Positions 28,223 through 35,974 of a stretch of 64,000 nucleotides of DNA are shown in pieces; within the stretch, counting starts at the first letter, position 1; every line of letters begins with the position of its first letter. Position numbers and translations under genes: made by a program. The DNA is from Arenicella chitinivorans (GTDB lineage Bacteria > Pseudomonadota > Gammaproteobacteria > Arenicellales > Arenicellaceae), in assembly GCF_014651515.1 (NCBI RefSeq), contig NZ_BMXA01000001.1, positions 1,054,001-1,118,000 of the forward strand, written 5' to 3'. A model generated the notes under the pieces. It saw only the letters and a list, made by a program, of their open reading frames with translations, was not told the origin of the DNA and searched no databases.

Positions 28223-28773
28223 TGCCGCAATCGAAAATCCTCGTTGATACCAACGCCTACCTAAGGTTGGCCAAAACCATACGCCCCTTACTGTTTGTGC
28301 CCTTTGGTGACAACGAGTATTGCCTGTACATTCTGCCTGAACTGAATGACGAGCTCGGTACCAGAAAACTGCAAAGTAAGTTCCCATGGGTGGATGACGA
28401 GGAATTCGCCGAGAATCGCAAACACTTCCCCCAAATCGGCAAGAAGCAAAAGAAGTCCATCCAGCAAATCTTCGAATACGTATGGGATCATGTACAAACT
28501 GAATTATCTGGGCCGTCCCGTGTAGATGCCTGGTATATCGCCTATGCATTGGAATTGGGTGTTCCGCTAGTGACGGACGATCAGGATATGACCGAGCTGG
28601 CTAAAGCCTTCGATGCGCAAGTCATGCCAACCTTAGAGCTGCTCAAAATCATGCTGGACTGTGGCCATACAGACATGAAGACCATCAACGGCCTGGTCGA
28701 GTACTGGAAGTACTTTTCAGACATGCCTGCCAACTTCAAGGCCGACTACCAGCGCCTGTTTGGCGATCAATAA
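28222..28773 (+). CDS. PIN-like domain nuclease, probable toxin partner
   Basis: A 183-aa protein with the acidic layout of PIN ribonucleases: Asp9 in VDTNAY, Glu40/Glu44, Asp102 in RVDAWYIAYA and Asp119/Asp120 in LVTDDQDM. PIN proteins paired with a DNA-binding partner are usually toxins that cut RNA. Its ATG shares a base with the upstream stop codon, so it is co-translated with the XRE-ImmA gene, matching a toxin-antitoxin or guard pair. The target is unknown. The order (regulator first, nuclease second) and position at the head of a restriction island suggest an addiction or back-up role; that is inference. Confidence 0.75.
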   Translation: MPQSKILVDTNAYLRLAKTIRPLLFVPFGDNEYCLYILPELNDELGTRKLQSKFPWVDDEEFAENRKHFPQIGKKQKKSIQQIFEYVWDHVQTELSGPSRVDAWYIAYALELGVPLVTDDQDMTELAKAFDAQVMPTLELLKIMLDCGHTDMKTINGLVEYWKYFSDMPANFKADYQRLFGDQ

Positions 28774-28792
28774 GCCTGAAAACCGTTCTTAC

Positions 28793-28820
28793 TTGATCTC
28801 CTTCCCAGATCCTATATATT
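28793..28820 (+). promoter_or_regulatory. Candidate promoter and operator before the HTH gene
   Basis: TTGATC (28793-28798), 16-base spacer, TATATT (28815-28820). An inverted repeat GATCT (28795-28799) / AGATC (28807-28811) lies between and over the elements, where a repressor would block polymerase. A start near 28827 would give a leader of about 44 bases. Confidence 0.4.
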
Positions 28821-28836
28821 GACAGTCTTGTACTTT

Positions 28837-28853
28837 TCCGACACCTCCGACAC
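28837..28853 (+). repeat. Direct repeat TCCGACAC in the HTH gene leader
   Basis: TCCGACAC at 28837-28844 and again at 28846-28853, nine bases apart, just ahead of the HTH start codon. It could be a second operator or a chance duplication. Confidence 0.3.
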
Positions 28854-28870
28854 AGTTGAGAAATCTCGTC

Positions 28871-29095
28871 ATGAGCGACCCCATATTGACCATCAAAGAC
28901 GTGGCCGATTACCTCAAGGTGAATGAACGGACCATATACCGTCTGGCCGCAAGTGGTGAACTACCGGGCTTTAAAGTGGGTAACTCCTGGCGATTCAAAC
29001 AGAGCGAGCTGGAGCAATACATCGCCGCCCAGCACAACCGCGCCGGTGTCTGCGAACTAACTAAATCACCAAGCAGTAAATCAGAAGATAACTAG
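28871..29095 (+). CDS. Small excisionase/MerR-like helix-turn-helix protein
   Basis: A 74-aa DNA-binding protein of the HTH_17 type (LTIKDVADYLKVNERTIYRL, then GFKVGNSWRFKQSELEQYI). Such proteins occur as excisionases, as phage regulators and as small controllers in restriction loci. I use ATG 28871, with GAG at suitable distance; a TTG five codons upstream is possible. The gene lies 12 bases before hsdM and has its own promoter-like region, so it probably heads the restriction operon and may control it. No integrase is present, which argues against a true excisionase. Confidence 0.8.
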   Translation: MSDPILTIKDVADYLKVNERTIYRLAASGELPGFKVGNSWRFKQSELEQYIAAQHNRAGVCELTKSPSSKSEDN

Positions 29096-29107
29096 GAATC
29101 CGGCCCC

Positions 29108-31261
29108 ATGGCACAACTGGAAAACATCGAAGCAATTGAAAAACGCCTGTGGAAATCGGCTGATACCCTACGCGCCAACTCCGAGCTAGCCAGTAACGAA
29201 TACTTTTTGCCGGTGATGGGGCTGATCTTTCTGCGCCATGCCTACAGCCGCTATCTGGCGGTAAAAGACGAGATTGTCGCCACGCTGCCCAGTCGCGGAG
29301 GTAAAACCCGCGAGCTTACAAAAGAAGACTTCTCTAAAAAGAGCGCTATCTATCTAGAGCCCGAAGCGCAGTTTGATTACTTGATTGCCCTGACGGATGC
29401 CGATAATCGCGCCGAAGCCATCATTCATGCCATGGAGTCTATCGAGGCCGACTACACCAATCTTCGCAATCAGCTGCCGAAGCAGGAATACAACAACATT
29501 CCCAACGACGTGTTGGGCATGTTGCTGCGTACGCTAAACCCGGAAGAATTGAAAAAGGCTACGGGCGATATTTTTGGCCGTATTTACGAGTATTTTCTTA
29601 CCCAATTTGCCGATCAGGGCGCGCACGATGGCGGTGAATTTTTTACGCCTGTGTCATTAGTGCAATTATTGGTGAATGTGATTGAACCCGACCACGGCAA
29701 AATATTTGACCCGGCTTGCGGATCTGGAGGCATGTTCGTACAAAGCGCCCACTTTATGGAGCGTCACGCGCAAGATCCGCATGAACTCACCTTTTACGGA
29801 CACGAGAAAAACCGCGTCACCACACGCCTAGCCAAAATGAACCTCGCAGTACATGGCCTTGAAGGTAATGTGGAAGGTGGTGAAGCCGCCATTACCTACT
29901 ATAACGACCCTCACGAAGGCCTGTTCGGCACTGTCGACTATGTAATGGCTAACCCACCCTTTAATGTGGATGAAGTCGACGCCGATAAAATTAAAGGCGA
30001 TAAGCATCGCTTGCCTTTTGGCTTGCCGGGAGTGAATAAAAACAAAAAAGTTAGCAATGCCAACTACCTTTGGATTCAGTACTTTTATAGCTATTTGAAC
30101 GACACGGGCCGGGCGGGATTTGTTATGTCATCCCAGGCTTCCAGCGCCGGGCGGGACGAAGCTAAGGTGCGTGAGCAATTAGTTAAGTCTAGTCATGTGG
30201 ATATCATGGTCGATATTCGCGGCAACTTTTTTTACACACGTTCTGTGCCATGCCAGCTGTGGTTTTTAAATAAAAACAAGCCCGCGCATCTAAAAGACAA
30301 AGTGTTAATGTTGGATGCCCGCAACGTCTACCGCAAAGTCACCCGCAAGATTTACGATTTCAGCCCCGAGCAGCAGCAGAACCTGACCGCCGTGGTCTGG
30401 CTCTACCGTGGCGAAGGCGAGCGTTTTGTTGAATTGATAAAACACTACACCGACAAGTCAATTTTCGAAGCTCGCGATTGCGAAAAGTCTGAAGAATTAG
30501 CCTGCGAGCCGATACCCGACTTTATCACTCAGTTGGGAAAACTTAGCCAAGCCTTTCAACCTTTTATGGACAAGCTGGAGCAAGACGGCACCAGTGTTGA
30601 GCCCTATGTCGACTTCCTCAATGCCAAGGGCTCGGTCGAAGGCGGTTGGTCCGCGTTTCAAATCCTGACCAACGACCTGCAAAAATGGTGGAACGAATAC
30701 GAGTATAACGATGCTGCCAGTCTGCTGGACTTTATCGATAAAGATGTCTGCCTGAAAGACTTGGCCGAACAAAGTCGCAATCTGATTAAAGAAATCGATC
30801 TCGCCTACAAACTGGCAACCCGCGTAATTGAACTGGCCGAAGCCAATAACGCCAAAGACAGCGAACTGTGGGATAACAGCGTACTAAATAGCCGTGGTCA
30901 CGGTTCTAAAAAGGGTAACCTGAAAAAAAGCGCCGATCAGGCCCGCAAGCTCGCCGTAGAGCAACTCAAACAAGTACGCTACTTCTACAAGCAAGCCCAT
31001 TGGTTATTAAGCCGCTTCCCGGAAGGCAAGCTGTGCGATGTAGAAGGCCTGGTCAAACTGGTGGATATTAAAGATATAGAAGCTGCCGACTGGAGCCTGA
31101 CGCCCGGCCGCTATGTGGGTGTGGCGCCGGAAGAAGTGGATGAGGACTTCGATTTTGAAGAAACCTTGCACGATATTCATATTGAGCTCCAAGGCTTAAA
31201 TACCGAAGCCACAGAGTTAGCTGAAAAAATTGCCCGGAACTTCGAGGAGTTGGGGGTATGA
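29108..31261 (+). CDS. hsdM: Type I restriction-modification methyltransferase subunit
   Basis: N6-adenine methyltransferase subunit. Residues about 8-130 form the HsdM N-terminal helical domain. The SAM motif is DPACGSGG at 201-208 and the catalytic motif NPPF at 282-285. At 717 aa it is well above EcoKI HsdM (529), with a long segment of about 200 residues between MLDARNVYRKVTRK and the usual C-terminal end SLTPGRYVGV...FDFEE. That segment is helical and may be extra partner-binding surface. The four-base overlap with hsdS (ATGA) is standard for this operon type. Confidence 0.96.
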   Translation: MAQLENIEAIEKRLWKSADTLRANSELASNEYFLPVMGLIFLRHAYSRYLAVKDEIVATLPSRGGKTRELTKEDFSKKSAIYLEPEAQFDYLIALTDADNRAEAIIHAMESIEADYTNLRNQLPKQEYNNIPNDVLGMLLRTLNPEELKKATGDIFGRIYEYFLTQFADQGAHDGGEFFTPVSLVQLLVNVIEPDHGKIFDPACGSGGMFVQSAHFMERHAQDPHELTFYGHEKNRVTTRLAKMNLAVHGLEGNVEGGEAAITYYNDPHEGLFGTVDYVMANPPFNVDEVDADKIKGDKHRLPFGLPGVNKNKKVSNANYLWIQYFYSYLNDTGRAGFVMSSQASSAGRDEAKVREQLVKSSHVDIMVDIRGNFFYTRSVPCQLWFLNKNKPAHLKDKVLMLDARNVYRKVTRKIYDFSPEQQQNLTAVVWLYRGEGERFVELIKHYTDKSIFEARDCEKSEELACEPIPDFITQLGKLSQAFQPFMDKLEQDGTSVEPYVDFLNAKGSVEGGWSAFQILTNDLQKWWNEYEYNDAASLLDFIDKDVCLKDLAEQSRNLIKEIDLAYKLATRVIELAEANNAKDSELWDNSVLNSRGHGSKKGNLKKSADQARKLAVEQLKQVRYFYKQAHWLLSRFPEGKLCDVEGLVKLVDIKDIEAADWSLTPGRYVGVAPEEVDEDFDFEETLHDIHIELQGLNTEATELAEKIARNFEELGV

Positions 31262-32463
31262 GTTGGTCTGAAATGTCACTAGATCAGCTAGGGTTTGTAT
31301 CCAGAGGTCGATCTAGGCACAGGCCAAGAGATGCCGCTCATTTGTATGGTGGTCAGTATCCGTTTGTGCAGACAGGAGATGTGAAGCACGCTGGGCTGTA
31401 TCTAACAGATTACTCCCAAACTTACAGTGAAGAAGGCCTTGCACAAAGTAAGTTATGGCCGGTTGGTACTCTGTGTATAACGATTGCCGCAAATATTGCG
31501 GATACATCCATTCTTGCTATCGATGCTTGTTTTCCTGATAGCGTAATAGGGTTTATTCCTTATCCAGAGAAAGCAGACGCCCGTTTTATAAAATACCTTT
31601 TTGATGCTGTATTGAAGTTACAGTATCGGCAATTCACACAGGGAGCGGCGCAGGATAATCTGAGTCAAGCAAAGCTGCTGGCATTGAAATTCTTGGTGCC
31701 AGACGACGTAACGGAGCAGACGAGAATTGCCGACTTTATCGCGACCTACGACGACCTCATCGAAAACAACCGCCGCCGCATTCAGTTGCTGGAAGAATCC
31801 GCTCGCCTGCTGTATCAGGAATGGTTTGTTCACCTGCGCTTCCCCGGCCATGAGCAAGTTAAGATTATCGATGGTGTGCCGGAGGGGTGGGAGCCGACTC
31901 TCGTGCCAGATGTGATTGACGTTAATCCGAGAACCCCTGTCGAAAAAGGTAAAGAGATTTGGTATGTGCCCATGTCATCACTCTCCGAAACAGCGATGAC
32001 AGCTAACACGGCTGATTTTGAGAGGCGAACCAAACACACCAACGTTAAATTCAAAAAGAATGACGTCTTGTTAGCCCGGATTACTCCATGTTTGGAGAAC
32101 GGTAAAACAGGCTATGCCTATTTCCTTGCTGAAGATGAAGTGGCTTGTGGGTCTACAGAGTTCATCGTATTAAGAGGAAATCGAGTACCTTCGGAATTTG
32201 TCTACTGTTTAGCTCGATCTTATCCGTTTCGAGAGAACGCAATTAAAAGCATGACGGGTTCATCTGGTCGCCAGAGAGTCCAGAATTCTTGCTTTGACAA
32301 ATATGCTGTTCCCTTGCCCCCAAAGAGCATTTTGGATGAATTCGTACAGGTAGTTCAGAACAACTTCGATCAGGTTCGAAATTTAATGGCACAGAATGCC
32401 AAGCTAGCCCAAGCCCGCGACCTGCTGCTACCCAAACTTATGAGCGGCGAGCTGACTGTCTAA
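31258..32463 (+). CDS. hsdS: Type I restriction-modification specificity subunit
   Basis: DNA-recognition subunit, 401 aa, with two target-recognition domains. The first covers about residues 1-155 (PFVQTGDVKHAG), followed by the central conserved helix (TRIADFIATYDDLIENNRRRIQLLEESARLLYQEWF broken into its recognisable parts). The second begins about 200 (GVPEGWEP) and closes with a C-terminal helix ending LLLPKLMSGELTV. The two domains differ in sequence, so the target should be bipartite and asymmetric; it cannot be read from sequence. Translationally coupled to hsdM. The helicase-PRTase gene starts 14 bases after its stop. Confidence 0.94.
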   Translation: MSWSEMSLDQLGFVSRGRSRHRPRDAAHLYGGQYPFVQTGDVKHAGLYLTDYSQTYSEEGLAQSKLWPVGTLCITIAANIADTSILAIDACFPDSVIGFIPYPEKADARFIKYLFDAVLKLQYRQFTQGAAQDNLSQAKLLALKFLVPDDVTEQTRIADFIATYDDLIENNRRRIQLLEESARLLYQEWFVHLRFPGHEQVKIIDGVPEGWEPTLVPDVIDVNPRTPVEKGKEIWYVPMSSLSETAMTANTADFERRTKHTNVKFKKNDVLLARITPCLENGKTGYAYFLAEDEVACGSTEFIVLRGNRVPSEFVYCLARSYPFRENAIKSMTGSSGRQRVQNSCFDKYAVPLPPKSILDEFVQVVQNNFDQVRNLMAQNAKLAQARDLLLPKLMSGELTV

Positions 32464-32477
32464 ATCAAGGAGTGATA

Positions 32478-34574
32478 ATGAACCGTGCCCAAGCCCAACA
32501 ACTACTACAAACCGCGCTAGCCAATCCCGCCGCCGAATTCCGTGATGGCCAGTGGGAGGCGATTGATGCCTTGGTGAATCATCGGCAGAAGCTATTAGTG
32601 GTACAACGTACCGGTTGGGGTAAAAGCTCGGTCTATTTTATCAGCACCAAAATCTTCCGCGACAGAGGTATGGGACCCACCATTATTGTTTCGCCCTTGC
32701 TGGCTTTGATGCGCAATCAGATCGAGTCAGCGCAGCGTTTGGGCATTGTTGCTGCAACCATGAACTCCACCAATCAAAACGATTGGCAGGAGGTGACTCA
32801 ACGGATTTTGAATAATCAAGTCGACTGCTTACTTATTTCCCCTGAGCGATTGGCTAACGACAACTTTATCGAAACAGTCTTACAGCCTATTGCGGATCGT
32901 ATCGCCCTGATGGTGATTGACGAAGCACACTGTATTTCTGACTGGGGTCATGACTTTCGACCCGACTATCGCCGTATCGTGAATATTCTTCGTCAGTTGC
33001 CCGCCAATACACCAGTACTGGGTACTACGGCAACGGCGAATAACCGTGTCGTTGCGGATATTCAAACTCAGCTTGGAAATATTCAAATTCACCGTGGCCC
33101 TTTGACCCGGGAAAGCCTCGCATTACAAACCATGGTGCTGCCAGATCAGGCGTCCCGTTTGGCCTGGTTAGCCCAGGTGATCCCGTCGTTGCGGGGCACG
33201 GGGATTGTTTACACCTTAACAGTGCGTGACGCGGAGCAAGTCGCTGAATGGTTGGTTGCGAATGGCATAGACGCTAAGGCATATCACGGCAGTGTTGAAG
33301 CCGATGGTTTTGAAAACAGCAACGCCTTCCGCCAGCATCTGGAAGAGTTGCTACTCAACAACCAGTTAAAGGTATTGGTGGCCACCACAGCGTTGGGGAT
33401 GGGTTACGACAAACCGGATTTAAGCTTTGTAATCCACTATCAAGCACCGGGTTCTATCGTTGCCTATTACCAACAAGTGGGCCGTGCCGGGCGTGGTATT
33501 GATCACGCAGTTGGCGTATTGATGTCGGGTGTAGAAGATCAGGATATTCATCAGTTTTTCCGCGACTCGGCCTTTCCTTCAGAGGATCACGTGAATGAAA
33601 TTTTGCAGGTTTTGGAAAACAGCGATGGATTGTCACTGCGCAGCATTGAAGAGCAAACAAACTTACGTCACGGTCAGATTGAAAAAGTGCTGAAGCTTCT
33701 GAGTGTGGAAAACCCGGCTCCTGTCATCAAAGACGGCAGCCGCTGGGTTAGAACGCCCGTGCGGTATCAAATGGATCATGCCCGAATTGCACACTTAACC
33801 GGGCAGCGTGTGCAGGAATGGCAGGAGGTTCAGGCGTATCTGAATGATGCTGGCTGCAAAATGACCTTCTTGCGAAGGGCGCTGGACGATCACGATCCTA
33901 CGCCATGCGGTAAATGTTCGTCTTGCTTGGGCCGGCCTGTTATCAATGCACCAGTTGATCCCGCTTTGGCGCATCACGCAGGCACCTTCCTCAAACATGC
34001 GGAAATGGTGATCACTCCAAAAGCACAGGTAGCGGCCAATGCCTTTCTGGAATACGGCTTTCGCGGCAATCTACCCCAACCACTTCGAGCACAGGAGGGC
34101 CGTGTTTTATCCCGCTGGGGTGATGCCGGTTGGGGACGGACGGTTGCCGATAAAAAACATGCAGGGCGTTTCAGTGATGAATTGGTTGAGGCTATGGCGG
34201 AAATGATTCAACAGCGTTGGCAGCCCGACCCTGCTCCTCAGTGGGTGTGCTGCGTGCCGTCGCGAAATCATCCAGAATTGGTGCCGGATTTTGCACGCCG
34301 TCTGGCTGCGCGATTGGGTCTGCCGTTTGTGGATGCGGTTAGCAAAGTCAGAGACAATCAGCCGCAAAAAGGCCAACAGAATCGCTTCCACCAGTGCCGC
34401 AACTTGGATGGTGCGTTTGCGATTGATCAGCCGTTACCTGACACACCGGTTCTGTTGGTGGATGACATAGTGGACTCCGGTTGGACGCTAACGGTGATCG
34501 CAGCACTCTTACAGCAAGCAGGCTGCGGTGTGGTTTACCCCGTCGCGCTGGCTTCATCTTCGGTGAAAGACTAA
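32478..34574 (+). CDS. RecQ-like DNA helicase fused to a ComF-like phosphoribosyltransferase domain
   Basis: A 698-aa protein. The N-terminal two thirds form a superfamily 2 RecQ helicase: Walker A TGWGKSS near residue 45, DEAH at 148-151 in the RecQ signature IDEAHCISDWGHDFRP, GTTATA, TTALGMGYDKPD and QVGRAGRG. A zinc module follows with C460, C477, C480, C483. No HRDC domain follows; about 180 residues later the protein ends in a type I phosphoribosyltransferase domain with the PRPP loop VDDIVDSGWT at 661-670. RecQ proteins normally lack this. AAGGAG five bases before ATG 32478 decides the start. Its stop shares a base with the DprA-like start (TAATG). It lies between hsdS and hsdR, unusual for a type I locus. 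Confidence 0.9.
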   Translation: MNRAQAQQLLQTALANPAAEFRDGQWEAIDALVNHRQKLLVVQRTGWGKSSVYFISTKIFRDRGMGPTIIVSPLLALMRNQIESAQRLGIVAATMNSTNQNDWQEVTQRILNNQVDCLLISPERLANDNFIETVLQPIADRIALMVIDEAHCISDWGHDFRPDYRRIVNILRQLPANTPVLGTTATANNRVVADIQTQLGNIQIHRGPLTRESLALQTMVLPDQASRLAWLAQVIPSLRGTGIVYTLTVRDAEQVAEWLVANGIDAKAYHGSVEADGFENSNAFRQHLEELLLNNQLKVLVATTALGMGYDKPDLSFVIHYQAPGSIVAYYQQVGRAGRGIDHAVGVLMSGVEDQDIHQFFRDSAFPSEDHVNEILQVLENSDGLSLRSIEEQTNLRHGQIEKVLKLLSVENPAPVIKDGSRWVRTPVRYQMDHARIAHLTGQRVQEWQEVQAYLNDAGCKMTFLRRALDDHDPTPCGKCSSCLGRPVINAPVDPALAHHAGTFLKHAEMVITPKAQVAANAFLEYGFRGNLPQPLRAQEGRVLSRWGDAGWGRTVADKKHAGRFSDELVEAMAEMIQQRWQPDPAPQWVCCVPSRNHPELVPDFARRLAARLGLPFVDAVSKVRDNQPQKGQQNRFHQCRNLDGAFAIDQPLPDTPVLLVDDIVDSGWTLTVIAALLQQAGCGVVYPVALASSSVKD

Positions 34575-35962
34575 TGAATGTATCCCGCTTTTCATCAGCT
34601 GATGGCTCTTTACCAGCTGACGGCTCTTTGTCACCCACGGCGCAAGCGACCTTGCTGTTGACCAGTTACTTCTCAAAAGCCAGCAGCGAAAGCGCAAAAC
34701 CGCTGACCAATGCCGAATGGGGGCGGTTTGCCTTGTGGTTAAAGGAGAAATCCACCACACCTGCCGATCTGTTGGTGACCGACCCGAAAGCTTTGCTGCA
34801 GGGCTGGCACGATGCGCGTATCGGTGCGGAGCGAATCATTGAATTGCTGAACCGTGGCCACAGCCTCGCACTGGCCATGGAAAAATGGCAACGGGCTGGC
34901 CTCTGGGTGGTGACCCGTTCTGATCCAGAATATCCAAAACGCTTAAAGCAACGTTTGAAAACAAATTCCCCGCCAGTACTGTTTGGTTGTGGTAACAAAG
35001 CTTTGTTGAATGCCGGAGGTTTGGCGGTTATTGGCTCGCGCAATGCTAGTGAGGCTGATTTGGCTTTTACCGACAAAGTGGGTGTGAAAGCAGCAAAAGA
35101 GGGTATTGCTATTGTCTCAGGTGGTGCTCGTGGTGTCGATGAAACGGCAATGCTGGGTGCTATGAAACAAGGTGGTGTGTTGATCGGCGTGATGGCCGAT
35201 AGCCTGTTAAAAGCAGCGACCAGCAGTAAGTGGCGTAAAGGCTTGATGGATGATCATGCCGTGTTGGTATCGCCTTTTTATCCAGAGGCAGGATTCAGTG
35301 CTGGAAATGCCATGGCCCGCAACAAATACATCTATTGCTTGGCAGACAGCTCTCTGGTGATTCACTCGGGCAAAAAAGGCGGCACGCTAAACGGTGCAGA
35401 AGAAAATCTGAAAAAGGCATGGGTACCGCTGTGGGTTAAGCAGACAACGGACAAAGATGCGGCCAATGCCGATTTGGTCGCCAAAGGTGGCCGTTGGCTG
35501 GAGGCTGATACTGAAGCCTTCAAGATTTCGGAATTAATTTGCAATGAAGGTGGGCGCGCGAGTCAGGTGAAGGAACAAATGGGCGATCTCTTTTCCATGC
35601 CTGCACAGCCTGAGTTGTTTACTGAGACTGAGCCTGGCCCTGAGATTGAACCTGAGCATAAAAAGGAAGCTGTTGAGTCAGAGACCGAAAGTATCGTTAA
35701 CGAAAATCAGGCAAACATTGTTGTAAACTCAGGGAAAACTGCCGAAAGCGACGCTGCCCCATCAGGTCCTATCGATTTTTATCAGCTGTTTACCTCCGAG
35801 CTGCAGCGCTTGGCAGAGAAGCCAGTTACTGTCGAAGAATTAATTGAAAGCACTCAGCTTAATAAATCTCAGTTAACTGAATGGCTGAAACGAGCTGTTG
35901 ATGATGAGCAAGTAAAGAAGATCAATCGCCCTGTACGCTATCAAGTTAAGAACAAGAAATAG
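34574..35962 (+). CDS. DprA/Smf-like Rossmann protein with C-terminal winged helix
   Basis: A 462-aa protein. About 115-345 is a DprA-type nucleotide/ssDNA-binding fold with VIGSRNAS at 152-159, SGGARGVD at 182-189 and a late GGTLNGA. Compared with competence DprA, the usual AH after the GVD motif reads AM, and the RNRIIA segment reads RNKYIY, so it is a divergent branch. About 345-395 is an acidic low-complexity linker, and the last 70 residues look like a winged helix (TVEELIESTQLNKSQLTEWL). I start at ATG 34574, overlapping the helicase stop; a longer frame reaches into the helicase gene. DprA proteins protect ssDNA and load RecA; here the gene is tied to a helicase-PRTase and a restriction system. 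Confidence 0.85.
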   Translation: MNVSRFSSADGSLPADGSLSPTAQATLLLTSYFSKASSESAKPLTNAEWGRFALWLKEKSTTPADLLVTDPKALLQGWHDARIGAERIIELLNRGHSLALAMEKWQRAGLWVVTRSDPEYPKRLKQRLKTNSPPVLFGCGNKALLNAGGLAVIGSRNASEADLAFTDKVGVKAAKEGIAIVSGGARGVDETAMLGAMKQGGVLIGVMADSLLKAATSSKWRKGLMDDHAVLVSPFYPEAGFSAGNAMARNKYIYCLADSSLVIHSGKKGGTLNGAEENLKKAWVPLWVKQTTDKDAANADLVAKGGRWLEADTEAFKISELICNEGGRASQVKEQMGDLFSMPAQPELFTETEPGPEIEPEHKKEAVESETESIVNENQANIVVNSGKTAESDAAPSGPIDFYQLFTSELQRLAEKPVTVEELIESTQLNKSQLTEWLKRAVDDEQVKKINRPVRYQVKNKK

Positions 35963-35974
35963 AGGGAGTTACTC

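Noticed and set aside
28871-29095. Reading the small HTH protein as a phage excisionase
   Set aside because: No integrase or attachment-site repeat was found; position at the head of the hsd operon fits a regulator better.
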